A DNA stretch of 64,000 nucleotides from Luteibacter sp. OK325. GTDB lineage: Bacteria > Pseudomonadota > Gammaproteobacteria > Xanthomonadales > Rhodanobacteraceae. Position 1 is the first letter of the stretch, and every line of letters begins with the position of its first letter. The notes below the pieces were generated by a model. The model saw nothing but the letters and a program-made list of their open reading frames with translations. It did no database searches and was not told the DNA's origin. The position numbers and the translations under genes are program-made. The stretch is taken from contig NZ_QAOX01000003.1 in assembly GCF_003050935.1 (NCBI RefSeq), positions 124,001-188,000 on the forward strand, in the 5' to 3' direction. Positions 46,618 through 55,117 of this stretch are shown piece by piece.

Positions 46618-49089
46618 TTAGGCGGCGCGTACCTTTTGCATGGCTTCGGCGTTGCGCTTCACGCCAGCCTGCAGCTCTTCGCTGTCGAAGTCGTCGACCG
46701 AAATGAACTCGGCGACGCCGTCGCGCACGCGCTGGAGCAGGTCGCGCTCGGCGGTGGTGATGGCGCCGAGCTTTTCGGCTTCGGCAAGTTGTTCGTTATA
46801 CGTGTGCGACTTCAGCTGACCGCCCTTGAACGCCTTCAGGAACTTGCGCTCCACCGGCTCGGCGGCGATCACGTCCGGCAGGAGCGCGTTCATGCGACCC
46901 ACCGTGTTGTTCGCCGTCGGGGTGAGGTAAGTCCAGGTGGTCAGGCGGTCACGGGCTTCGCTGGGCGCGGTGATCAGCGCGGCGACGCGGCGACCAAGGC
47001 GATCCGACGGCGGCACTTCGCGGCGACCGAACGGGAAGACCAGGGCACGCAGCACCCAGGCGACCGGGCGCACCGGGAAGTTGCGGATCACGCCATCCAG
47101 CGCCATCTGCATGTTCCACACGCACTGGTGGAAAGCCCAGGCCAGCAACGGACGATCCGCTTCCGGACGACCGGTGTCTTCGTAGCGCTTGAGCATCGCA
47201 CTGGCGATGTACAGGTAGGAGAGGACGTCGCCCAGACGGGCTGAGAGCTTTTCCTTGAACTTGAGCTTGCCGCCGAGCACACCCATCGCCACGTCGGCGC
47301 ACAGTGCCAGCGCCGCGGAGTAACGGTTGAGCTTGCGGTAGTAGCGGCGCGTGTAGGCGTCGCCGGCGGTCTCGCCGATCTTCGCAGCGGTCAGACCGAG
47401 GACGAAGCTGCGCACGGCGTTGGAGAAGCCAAAGCCGATGTGGCCGAAGAGCGCCTTGTCGAAGGTCTTCAGGCGCTCGCGGTAGTCGGCAATGCCGAGT
47501 GCCTGCATTTCCTTCAGCACATAAGGATGGCAGCGGATCGCACCCTGGCCGAAGATCATCAGGCTGCGCGTCATGATGTTCGCGCCTTCCACCGTGATCG
47601 CGATCGGCACCGACTGCCAGCCGCGACCCATATAGTTCTTCGGGCCGAGGATGACACCCTTGCCGCCGTGCACGTCCATCGCGTCCGAGGCGATCTGACG
47701 GCACCATTCGGTGGCGTGGTACTTGGCGATGGCCGAGGGCACGGCCGGCTTCTCGCCGCGATCGACCGCGGCAGCGGTGGCGCGCGAGAGGGCCTGCATG
47801 GCATAGGTCAGGCCGCCGATGCGGGCGAGCGCTTCTTCCACGCCTTCGAAACGACCGATGGCGAGACCGAACTGCTTGCGCATGCGTGCGTACGAACCCG
47901 TGGCCGAAACCGCCATGCGCGATGCTCCCGTGGCGTTGGACGGCAGCGAGATGGCACGACCGACCGAGAGGCATTCGACCAGCATGCGCCAGCCCTGGCC
48001 AGCCATGTGCGGACCACCGATCAACACCGACAGCGGCACGAACATGTCCTTCGCGTGCACCGGGCCGTTCTGGAACGGGGTGTTCAGCGGGAAGTGGCGA
48101 CGGCCGATTTCCATCCCCGGGGTTTCGCGCGGCAGCAGTGCCAGCGTGATGCCCAGGTCTTCCTTCTCGCCCAGCAGTTTTTCCGGGTCGTACATGCGGA
48201 ACGCGAGGCCGACGATGGTCGCGACCGGCGCCAGCGTGATGTAGCGCTTGTCGAAGGTCAGGCGGATACCGACGGTTTCTTCGCCGTTCCACATGCCCTT
48301 GGTGACGATGCCGAAGTCCGGAATCGAAGTGGCGTCCGAACCGGCGTAGGGGCCGGTCAACGCGAAGCACGGGATTTCACGGCCATCGGCCAGGCGCGGC
48401 AGGAAATGGTTCTTCTGCTCGTCGCTGCCGTAGTGCATGAGAAGCTCGCCGGGCCCGAGCGAATTCGGCACGGCGACCGTGGAGGCGACGGTCTGCGACA
48501 TGCTCGAGAGCTTCTGCAGTACGGCCGAGTGAGCCAGTGCCGAGAAGCCGAGGCCGCCGTAAGTCTTCGGGATGATCATGCCGAAGAACTTGTTCTTCTT
48601 GATGAACTCCCACACGTTCGGCGGCAGATCAGCCAGCTCGTGGGTGATCTGCCAGTCGTCGATCATGCCGCAGAGTTCTTCGACGGGGCCGTCGAGGAAG
48701 GCCTGCTCTTCCACCGAGAGTTCCGGCTTCGGCTGGCGCAGCAGCTCCGACCAGTCCGGCTTGCCCGAGAACAGCTGGCCTTCGAAACCGACCGTGCCAG
48801 CCTCGAGGGCGGTCTGCTCGGTTTCGGACAGCTTCGGCGTCACCTTGGCGAAAATCGACAGCAGCGGCGCGCTGATCTTCTTCCGGCGGAAGTCGACCAT
48901 AAGCAGCGGCGCGGCGACCAGCGCCAGCAGGATCAGCACGACGACCGTGGTTACCGGCGCACGCGCGAGCAGGCCGACGACGAGGGTCGTGGCCGCCGTG
49001 GCGAGAGCCCACGTGCGCAGCGACGTGCGGTGGTAAGCGCAGGCACCGGAGGCAATGAGTGCCGCCAGTACAACCAGGATTGCAGACAT
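46618..49089 (-). CDS. fadE: Acyl-CoA dehydrogenase FadE
   Basis: An 823-residue membrane-associated acyl-CoA dehydrogenase, first step of fatty acid beta-oxidation. Two N-terminal hydrophobic segments (ILVVLAALIASGACAY, TTVVVLILLALVAAPLLMV) precede the FAD-dependent domain with SVAVPNSLGPGELLMHYGSD-like sequence (SNSL/GPGELL) and CFALTGPYAGSDATSIPDFG. The C-terminal DUF1974 extension is present; length equals the E. coli enzyme. It starts five bases after the hydrolase stop; both are likely controlled by the divergent TetR protein. Confidence 0.95.
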   Translation of the reverse strand: MSAILVVLAALIASGACAYHRTSLRTWALATAATTLVVGLLARAPVTTVVVLILLALVAAPLLMVDFRRKKISAPLLSIFAKVTPKLSETEQTALEAGTVGFEGQLFSGKPDWSELLRQPKPELSVEEQAFLDGPVEELCGMIDDWQITHELADLPPNVWEFIKKNKFFGMIIPKTYGGLGFSALAHSAVLQKLSSMSQTVASTVAVPNSLGPGELLMHYGSDEQKNHFLPRLADGREIPCFALTGPYAGSDATSIPDFGIVTKGMWNGEETVGIRLTFDKRYITLAPVATIVGLAFRMYDPEKLLGEKEDLGITLALLPRETPGMEIGRRHFPLNTPFQNGPVHAKDMFVPLSVLIGGPHMAGQGWRMLVECLSVGRAISLPSNATGASRMAVSATGSYARMRKQFGLAIGRFEGVEEALARIGGLTYAMQALSRATAAAVDRGEKPAVPSAIAKYHATEWCRQIASDAMDVHGGKGVILGPKNYMGRGWQSVPIAITVEGANIMTRSLMIFGQGAIRCHPYVLKEMQALGIADYRERLKTFDKALFGHIGFGFSNAVRSFVLGLTAAKIGETAGDAYTRRYYRKLNRYSAALALCADVAMGVLGGKLKFKEKLSARLGDVLSYLYIASAMLKRYEDTGRPEADRPLLAWAFHQCVWNMQMALDGVIRNFPVRPVAWVLRALVFPFGRREVPPSDRLGRRVAALITAPSEARDRLTTWTYLTPTANNTVGRMNALLPDVIAAEPVERKFLKAFKGGQLKSHTYNEQLAEAEKLGAITTAERDLLQRVRDGVAEFISVDDFDSEELQAGVKRNAEAMQKVRAA

Positions 49090-49094
49090 CGGTA

Positions 49095-49982
49095 TTACCT
49101 CGGGAGCGATTGCATGAACTGGGAAATCTCGCGCGTAAAGGCGTCGTTCGCGTCACCGGCCACCATGTGCGTGGCGTCGGCGAGGGAAACATGACGCGCA
49201 TGCGGCACGAGACGGAGAAATTCGTCGACGGTCTGGGATGAGACTACGTCGCTGCGGCTGCCGGAAAGCAGCAGTACCGGCACCTTGACGCGCGCGGCGG
49301 CCTCGAACAGGCGCGGCTGGTAACGTTCGCTTTCCTGGACCAGACCGCCATCGAGCAGGGCGGGGTCCCAGTGCCAGCGCAGGCGACCGTTCTCGTCCTG
49401 ACGCAGAAGCGGCTTGAGCTGCGCTTCGGATTTGCGCTCACGGCGATGCGGCAGGTACGCCTCGATCGCCGAGGCCGCCTCCTCATAACTCGCGAAACCG
49501 TCCGGGTGCGCGCGCATGAAGCCGAGGATACGTTCGACCCCGGCGGTTTCCCAGCGCGGGGTGATGTCGACCAGGATCAGTGCGGAGAACGGCCGGCGGC
49601 CCTCCTCGGCTTCGCCGGCGGCCATCAGGCCGAGCAGCCCGCCCATCGAGGCGCCGACCAGCACCGGCGGCTGGCCGTCGGGCGAGATGGCTTCAGCCGA
49701 CACCGTGAGCAGATCGTGGACGAACTGCTCCATGTGGTAGTCGCCGCGCGGCACACGTTCGCTTTCGCCGTGCCCGCGGGCATCGAAGGTGGTGGCGTCG
49801 AAGCCCTGTTCCGCCAGGGTCCGTGCCGCGCCGTTCCAGGCATGGCGCGTCTGCCCGAAGCCATGCGCGAAGACCAGCGCCGGCGAGCGCACGCCCGTCC
49901 AGCGCTGCGTGGCGAGGGCGATACCGTCCATCGAGACCAGGCTCGACAGGGAGGATGACAGCGGCGTGGATTGAGCGACCAT
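49095..49982 (-). CDS. Alpha/beta hydrolase
   Basis: A 295-residue cytoplasmic alpha/beta-hydrolase. The oxyanion-hole motif is FAHGFGQTRHAWNGA, the nucleophile elbow GASMGG (Ser near residue 123), and the C-terminal His in DATHMVAGD. The ATG at 49982 has no ribosome site but lies seven bases after a -10 element, which fits a leaderless message. Co-transcribed with fadE (five-base gap), it may hydrolyse an acyl ester or acyl-CoA linked to fatty acid breakdown; the substrate is unknown. Confidence 0.88.
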   Translation of the reverse strand: MVAQSTPLSSSLSSLVSMDGIALATQRWTGVRSPALVFAHGFGQTRHAWNGAARTLAEQGFDATTFDARGHGESERVPRGDYHMEQFVHDLLTVSAEAISPDGQPPVLVGASMGGLLGLMAAGEAEEGRRPFSALILVDITPRWETAGVERILGFMRAHPDGFASYEEAASAIEAYLPHRRERKSEAQLKPLLRQDENGRLRWHWDPALLDGGLVQESERYQPRLFEAAARVKVPVLLLSGSRSDVVSSQTVDEFLRLVPHARHVSLADATHMVAGDANDAFTREISQFMQSLPR

Positions 49983-49989
49983 ACGGGCG

Positions 49990-50041
49990 AGTATGTAGCC
50001 CTGGGCCGGGTGCGTCAATACGGTTGCGTACGGTCACGCAA
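49990..50041 (-). promoter_or_regulatory. Promoter of hydrolase-fadE with upstream inverted repeat
   Basis: Minus strand TTGACG (50013-50018), 17-base spacer, CATACT (49990-49995), then seven bases to the ATG: transcription would begin at or next to the start codon. TTGCGT-N6-ACGCAA (50024-50041) just upstream of the -35 is the best candidate operator for the adjacent TetR protein. Confidence 0.6.
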
Positions 50042-50088
50042 TGGCAACCAAGTCAAGGTCTTATGCAACAAGCCGGGAGCCTGCCGGA

Positions 50089-50116
50089 TTGCAAACGGCG
50101 GCGTCTCGGCTACCAT
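50089..50116 (+). promoter_or_regulatory. Promoter of the TetR gene (leaderless geometry)
   Basis: TTGCAA (50089-50094), 16-base spacer, TACCAT (50111-50116), then six bases to the ATG at 50123. There is no Shine-Dalgarno sequence in those six bases. Confidence 0.5.
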
Positions 50117-50122
50117 GCGTCG

Positions 50123-50713
50123 ATGACCGACGGTGCCAAGAACGAACGAGTCCGCCTCTCCGCAGAAGACTGGGAAGATGGCGCCCTAGCCCTTATCGCC
50201 GAACAAGGCGTCGGCGCGCTCGCCGTGGAGGCGCTTGCGCGCCGCCTGGGCGTGACCAAAGGCAGCTTCTACTGGCACTTCCGTACGCGCGAAGCCCTGC
50301 TCCAGGCCTCGCTGGAGCGTTGGGAAGAATACGGCGAACGCGAGGTTCTCGGCGAGATCGAGCGCATCGCCGATCCGCGTAAGCGTTTACCGGAACTGTT
50401 TCGTCGCGTCGCCCACGAACTGCAGGCGCATCGCGTCTACGCCGCCCTGCTCAAGGCGCTCGACCATCCGCAGGTCGTGCCGGTGATGGCGCGTGTATCG
50501 CAACGGCGTATCGAGTTCCTCACCACGATGTACCAGGAAGCCGGCCTCGAACCCGTCGTCGCCCTGCATCGCGCGCGCCTTACCTATGCAGCCTACGTCG
50601 GCTTTCTGCAGCTGAACTTCACCCTCGGTCTGCCGCGCCTGAGCCACGACGAGTTCGACGCCTATGTCGAGCACGTGATCTTTACGCTGACGCCGGCCAA
50701 ACCGTCCGCGTGA
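50123..50713 (+). CDS. TetR-family transcriptional regulator
   Basis: A 196-residue TetR protein. The helix-turn-helix is ALIAEQGVGALAVEALARRL followed by GVTKGSFYWHFRTREALLQA, the family signature. The ligand domain is helical. It is divergent from the hydrolase-fadE operon across 140 bases with an inverted repeat in between, so repression of fatty-acid genes, relieved by an acyl-CoA, is the simplest inference. The ATG at 50123 matches the family start; longer in-frame readings to 49823 run through the promoter. Confidence 0.9.
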   Translation: MTDGAKNERVRLSAEDWEDGALALIAEQGVGALAVEALARRLGVTKGSFYWHFRTREALLQASLERWEEYGEREVLGEIERIADPRKRLPELFRRVAHELQAHRVYAALLKALDHPQVVPVMARVSQRRIEFLTTMYQEAGLEPVVALHRARLTYAAYVGFLQLNFTLGLPRLSHDEFDAYVEHVIFTLTPAKPSA

Positions 50714-50720
50714 GCTGAAC

Positions 50721-50748
50721 GGCACGGCGCGATTTGCTGCGCCGTGCC
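50721..50748 (+). terminator. Terminator hairpin after the TetR gene
   Basis: GGCACGGCGC / GCGCCGTGCC, a perfect 10-bp stem with GATTTGCT loop, seven bases after the stop. The T-tract is weak (TTG). Confidence 0.65.
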
Positions 50749-50809
50749 TTGCCAATACCAACGCTCGCAAACTACTGTCTTCACAGCGTTTAACTGGAGA
50801 CCACAACGG

Positions 50810-52600
50810 ATGCGTTCGTACGGAAGTTCCCTGGAAACATTGAATCGATGGGTTGACGATGTCGCCCGACTGACGGAGCCCACCTCCGTTCGCTGGTGTG
50901 ACGGCTCGGACGCGGAACACGCGGAACTTGTCCAGACGATGCTCGCCAGTGGCGATCTCCTCCCGCTCAACGAGGAGACCAACCCCCGCAGTTACCTGCA
51001 TCGCTCGAATCCGTCGGACGTCGCGCGCGTCGAGCACCTGACCTTCGTCTGCACGCCGGAGGAGGAAGAAGCCGGCCCGAACAATCACTGGATGGCGCCG
51101 GCCGAGGCGCACGCGAAGATCGACGCCCTGTTCGCGGGGGCCATGCGCGGCCGCACCATGTATGTCATTCCGTATTGCATGGGCCCGATCGATTCACCGC
51201 TTTCGCGTTGCGGCGTCGAGATCACCGACAGCCCCTACGTGGTCGCCAATATGCGCATCATGACGCGCATGGGCGCCCCGGCCCTGGCGCGCATCGAGCG
51301 CGAAGGCCAGTTCGTCAAAGGCCTGCATTCCACCGGCGACCTCGATCCCGAGCGTCGCTTCATCATGCATTTCCCCGAAGAGCTCTCGATCAAGTCGATC
51401 GGCTCCGGCTATGGCGGCAACGCCCTGCTCGGCAAGAAGTGCCACGCGCTGCGCATCGCCAGCCACCAGGCCCGTCGCGAAGGCTGGCTGGCCGAGCACA
51501 TGCTGATTGTCGGCATCGAGAACCCGCAGGGTGAGAAGCACTACATCGCCGCGGCGTTCCCGTCGGCCTGTGGCAAGACCAACCTGGCCATGCTCATTCC
51601 CACCGAGGGCTACCTCAAGGCCGGATGGAAAGTCTGGACCGTCGGCGACGACATCTGCTGGATGACGCCGGGTGAAGATGGTCGCCTCTGGGCGATCAAC
51701 CCCGAAGCGGGCTACTTCGGCGTCGCCCCGGGTACGGGTGCGAATACCAATCCGACCGCCCTGGCCACGCTCGGCCGGGATGCGATCTTCACCAACGTCG
51801 CCGTCACCGCCGACGCGCGTCCGTGGTGGGAAGGCCTCGGCGAAGGCGAACCGGTGACCGACTGGCAGGGGCGTCCGTACGACGCGGCCAACGGCCCTGC
51901 CGCGCATCCGAATTCCCGCTTCACGGTCAGCGCGAAGCAGTGCCCGAGCTGGGCGCCGGAATCGGAAGACGCCGCTGGCGTACCCATCTCGGCCATCGTT
52001 TTTGGCGGCCGTCGCCCCTCGCTGGTGCCGCTGGTATTCGAGGCGAAAGACTGGGCCCACGGCGTGCTCGTCGGCGCGGCCATGGGTTCGGAGACCACGG
52101 CTGCCGCTACCGGTGCGGTCGGTGTACTGCGTCGCGATTCCATGGCGATGAAGCCGTTCTGCGGCTACAACTTCGCCGACTACTTCGCGCATTGGCTCTC
52201 CTTCGACAAGCCCGGCGCGAAGCTGCCGCGGATCTTCCACGTGAACTGGTTCCGCAAGGACGCCGACGGCCGCTTCATGTGGCCCGGCTATGGCGAGAAC
52301 CTCCGGGTGCTCGACTGGATGATCCAGCGCGTAGCCGGCAAGGCCGAAGGCATGGAAACGCCGATCGGCGTGGTGCCGGCCAAGGGTGAGCTCAATGCCG
52401 AGGGCCTGGTCCTGAAGCCGGGCGCCCTCGACGAGCTGCTCCACGTCGACGTGGAAGGCTGGACCGAAGAGCTCAACGCCATCGGCCTGTACCTCGACGG
52501 CTTCGGCGCGCGCATGCCCGAGCGCCTGAAGGCCGAGCGCCTTCGGGTGAGCAAGGCCCTGAAAGCGGCCGTGGAACGTCGGGCGACCAACGTCGCCTGA
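50810..52600 (+). CDS. pckG: Phosphoenolpyruvate carboxykinase (GTP)
   Basis: A 596-residue GTP-dependent PEPCK converting oxaloacetate to PEP for gluconeogenesis. Motifs: the P-loop with reactive Cys AFPSACGKTNLAMLIPTEGY, the metal-binding GDDICWM, and the guanine-binding NWFRKDADGRFMWPGYGEN. Length is that of the GTP class, not the ATP class. The ATG at 50810 has GGAGA ten bases upstream. A gluconeogenic enzyme beside a fatty-acid oxidation operon fits growth on fats, although they are separate transcripts. Confidence 0.97.
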   Translation: MRSYGSSLETLNRWVDDVARLTEPTSVRWCDGSDAEHAELVQTMLASGDLLPLNEETNPRSYLHRSNPSDVARVEHLTFVCTPEEEEAGPNNHWMAPAEAHAKIDALFAGAMRGRTMYVIPYCMGPIDSPLSRCGVEITDSPYVVANMRIMTRMGAPALARIEREGQFVKGLHSTGDLDPERRFIMHFPEELSIKSIGSGYGGNALLGKKCHALRIASHQARREGWLAEHMLIVGIENPQGEKHYIAAAFPSACGKTNLAMLIPTEGYLKAGWKVWTVGDDICWMTPGEDGRLWAINPEAGYFGVAPGTGANTNPTALATLGRDAIFTNVAVTADARPWWEGLGEGEPVTDWQGRPYDAANGPAAHPNSRFTVSAKQCPSWAPESEDAAGVPISAIVFGGRRPSLVPLVFEAKDWAHGVLVGAAMGSETTAAATGAVGVLRRDSMAMKPFCGYNFADYFAHWLSFDKPGAKLPRIFHVNWFRKDADGRFMWPGYGENLRVLDWMIQRVAGKAEGMETPIGVVPAKGELNAEGLVLKPGALDELLHVDVEGWTEELNAIGLYLDGFGARMPERLKAERLRVSKALKAAVERRATNVA

Positions 52601-52615
52601 TTGGGGGGGCTTTGT

Positions 52616-52692
52616 GTGGGAGCCGATTTATCGGCGATTAGCGTTCCGGCGTCTCCGCTCCGTTGGCCTTTCGCCGCTGAAGCGGCTCCCAC
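52616..52692. repeat. REP doublet (inverted pair)
   Basis: GTGGGAGCCGATTTATCGGCGA on the left and the complement of GTGGGAGCCGCTTCAGCGGC on the right, between pckG and the sigma factor gene. Confidence 0.85.
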
Positions 52693-52743
52693 ATGTCCTA
52701 GCCCTTAAACGCTTCTCCCCTTGCCGGCATCCAAGCTGGCAAG

Positions 52744-53331
52744 ATGAATGCCCTATGCCTCGCCGCCACTTCCTTCATGCAGCCTGAGCTGCCTGTTGCC
52801 ACGTCCGATGACGATGTGGTGCGCGCTGCCGTCGGCGGCGACCGGAAGGCGTTCGAGACGCTCTACCGCAAGCATTCGGACCGGGTCTATGGCGCCATCC
52901 TTCGCCTGGCCGCCTTCGACCATGCCCGCGCGGAAGACCTGACCCAGGAAGCCTTCATCCGCGCCTGGCAGAAGCTCGACGGCTTCCGCTTCGAGAGCGC
53001 GTTCGGCACCTGGGTGTACCGGTTGGCGGTGAACGTGGCACTCATGTCCATACGTGCCCGCAACGCCGACCCCGTCAGCATCGTCGACGATGAACATCTG
53101 CCGGACATCGCCGACCTCGATAATCCCTTCCGCGCCGTGGAGCGCGACGAGTTGGAAAAGGCCATTTCGGCGTTGCCGCCGCGGGCCCGTGCGGTGCTGG
53201 TCCTGTACGACGTGGAAGGTTGGAAACACGAGGAGATCGCCCTTGAACTCGGGATGGCGGTCGGTTCCTCGAAAGCGCAGTTACACCGTGCACGCGGACT
53301 GCTCCGCCGCGCACTGGGAGATAAGCCATGA
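52744..53331 (+). CDS. ECF sigma factor (RpoE-like)
   Basis: A 195-residue extracytoplasmic-function sigma factor. Region 2: LTQEAFIRAWQKLDGFRFES and FGTWVYRLAVNVALMSIR; region 4: ALPPRARAVLVLYDVEGWKH and SSKAQLHRARGLLRRAL. The start at 52744 is uncertain; ATG at 52777 (MQPELPVATSDDDV) is an equal alternative. Its stop overlaps the next ORF (ATGA), pairing it with a membrane anti-sigma-like protein. Confidence 0.9.
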   Translation: MNALCLAATSFMQPELPVATSDDDVVRAAVGGDRKAFETLYRKHSDRVYGAILRLAAFDHARAEDLTQEAFIRAWQKLDGFRFESAFGTWVYRLAVNVALMSIRARNADPVSIVDDEHLPDIADLDNPFRAVERDELEKAISALPPRARAVLVLYDVEGWKHEEIALELGMAVGSSKAQLHRARGLLRRALGDKP

Positions 53332-53747
53332 ATGACCTCGATTACCTGCGCCAGATGCGCTCCCTCAACCGGCAGGTCGCGCCTCGTCGCGACCTGTGGG
53401 CCGGCATCGAAGCCCGTCTCGACGAGGCGCCTGTCGCCGTGGCTCCACGACACCGACGCGCCCAGCCCTGGCTGATGGCCGCCGCCATCGCCGGCGTGGC
53501 CCTGCTTGGCGGAAGCCTCGGACTCCATCTCGTCGCGCCCACCGGCAGCGACGCCCTTGCCAGTGAAACCCACTGGAAACCGACCGACCCGCGCCTCTCC
53601 GGAGCCGCGGTAGAACTCGACGCCGCGCGCATGGAGCTGACCCAGGCCATGCAGGACTCCCCCGATTCGGCCGCCCTGCAGCGCCTGCTGCTGAAGACCG
53701 AACGCCAGCGCGACCGTCTGCGTAACCTCGAAAAGCAAGCCGGCTAA
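53328..53747 (+). CDS. Putative anti-sigma factor (single-pass membrane protein)
   Basis: A 139-residue protein with a short cytoplasmic N-terminus, one membrane helix (AQPWLMAAAIAGVALLGGSLGL, about residues 45-66) and a periplasmic helical C-terminus rich in charged coiled-coil sequence (LLLKTERQRDRLRNLEKQ). No zinc anti-sigma motif is visible. The role is inferred from the ATGA overlap with the ECF sigma gene. Confidence 0.75.
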   Translation: MNDLDYLRQMRSLNRQVAPRRDLWAGIEARLDEAPVAVAPRHRRAQPWLMAAAIAGVALLGGSLGLHLVAPTGSDALASETHWKPTDPRLSGAAVELDAARMELTQAMQDSPDSAALQRLLLKTERQRDRLRNLEKQAG

Positions 53748-53772
53748 CATGCGAACAGCCAGGACCCCACTC

Positions 53773-54681
53773 ATGAAAACGCTCTATGTCACTCCCCTGC
53801 TGCTGGCGTTCTCGATCGGGCAGGCATTCGCCTCCACCCCGATCAACCTGTCGAAAGACATCCGGCCCAATGCGAAGGTCAGCATCGACAACGTCAAGGG
53901 CGAGGTCACCGTGACCGCCTGGGACAAAAACCAGATCCAGGTCTCTGGCACGCTGGGCGACGGCGCCCGTCCGCTGGAGATCGAAGGCAGCGACGGCAAC
54001 GTGGAAATCCACGTGGACAGCGACTCGAAAGAGCACTCCATGTTCAGCTGGGGCAGCGATACCCGCATGCAGCCCACGGTGCTCAACGTGCGCGTGCCGA
54101 AAGCCGTCAGCGTCGAGATCAACGTGGTCAGTGCACCGGTCAGTATCGACGGCCTCGACGGCGGCAAGGTCGAGATCAACTCGGTCAGCGGCCGCGTCCG
54201 CGGCAACCTGCGCTCGCCCGACATCAACATGCAGACCGTCAGCGGCAGCATCGATCTGGCCGGCAGCGCGGCCAAGGCCGATCTACAGACGGTCTCCGGT
54301 GACATCACCGCACCGAACGTCACCGAGCGGATCGAAGCCCAGACCGTGTCCGGCCGCATGACGATCGGCGGCGGCCCCTGGAAGCAGGCCAACTTCAGCA
54401 CGGTGTCCGGCGACACCCAGATCACCGGCGGTCCCTCGCGAGACGGCAAGATCGACGTCGACTCGATGAGCGGCGATGTCCAGCTCCAGCTTCCGTCCGA
54501 CGTTTCCGCCAAGCTGGATGCCTCCACCTTCAGCGGCAGCATCCGCAGCGATTTCGGCACGCCTTCCAGCGGTGAAGACGGCCCCGGCAAGCAACTGAAG
54601 ACCACCATCGGCGGCGGCGACGGACACATCCACGTCGAGTCCTTCAGCGGCGATGTGAAGCTACGCGGCCAGGGTCGCTGA
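53773..54681 (+). CDS. DUF4097 beta-helix protein (exported)
   Basis: A 302-residue exported protein of the DUF4097 family. ATG at 53773 has AGGA upstream and gives a signal peptide (MKTLYVTPLLLAFSIGQAFA); an in-frame ATG at 53749 is less likely. The body repeats a short beta-turn unit with SGx (VSGRVRG, VSGSIDL, VSGDITA, VSGRMTI, VSGDTQI, MSGDVQL, FSGSIRS, FSGDVKL) about every 18-20 residues, the right-handed beta-solenoid pattern. It follows the sigma/anti-sigma pair in one operon, so it is a likely component or target of this envelope response. Function unknown. Confidence 0.87.
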   Translation: MKTLYVTPLLLAFSIGQAFASTPINLSKDIRPNAKVSIDNVKGEVTVTAWDKNQIQVSGTLGDGARPLEIEGSDGNVEIHVDSDSKEHSMFSWGSDTRMQPTVLNVRVPKAVSVEINVVSAPVSIDGLDGGKVEINSVSGRVRGNLRSPDINMQTVSGSIDLAGSAAKADLQTVSGDITAPNVTERIEAQTVSGRMTIGGGPWKQANFSTVSGDTQITGGPSRDGKIDVDSMSGDVQLQLPSDVSAKLDASTFSGSIRSDFGTPSSGEDGPGKQLKTTIGGGDGHIHVESFSGDVKLRGQGR

Positions 54682-54832
54682 GTCGCGAGCCCGTCCATCG
54701 CACATTGCAGGACACAGGCTCGCCTTCGGCATCGAGTTCACGCTCGCGCTGCGGCGCAAGAGCCAGCGCTGAGGTTCGTGGGGTCGAGCAACCGCTCGCT
54801 ATGGGATGGACGACCGCCCCCTGCTGCCTCTT

Positions 54833-55062
54833 GTAGGAGCCGATTCATCGGCGAACCCTCCGGCTGTCGTGTCTTCGAATGAGGCCTTGCGCTGATCGGG
54901 CGAGCGGTTGAACCGCCTGCACGATGCGGTGCAACGCCTCATTCGCGGTATCACCGTTGAGGGTTCGCCGGCGCAGCCGGCTCCTTCAATGGCAGCGGCG
55001 TAAGCCGCTGGTGATATGGGGCGCGTAGCGACCGGCCTTTCGCCGCTGAAGCGGCTCCCACA
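54833..55062. repeat. Element 1, copy 2: REP doublet with a conserved self-folding core
   Basis: Same order as at 22180-22465: REP, folding core, REP, tail with a terminal REP half. Arms: 54849-54860/54959-54970 (12 bp) and 54876-54885/54936-54945 (10 bp) plus TTGC/GCAA; tip hairpin GCGGTTGAACCGC. Inner-arm C-G of copy 1 (22227/22288) is T-A here (54880/54941). The part of the spacer before it (54682-54832) shows no gene. Confidence 0.85.
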
Positions 55063-55094
55063 CAAAGGGTAGTCACACAAAGTGCAGCCACAAA

Positions 55095-55117
55095 AAAGCC
55101 GCCTCGTGGGCGGCTTT
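55095..55117 (-). terminator. Terminator of the following minus-strand gene
   Basis: AAAGCCGCC / GGCGGCTTT, a 9-bp stem with TCGTG loop, followed on the minus strand by a T-run. It begins at the last base of the stop codon of the 55117-56079 gene. Confidence 0.85.
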
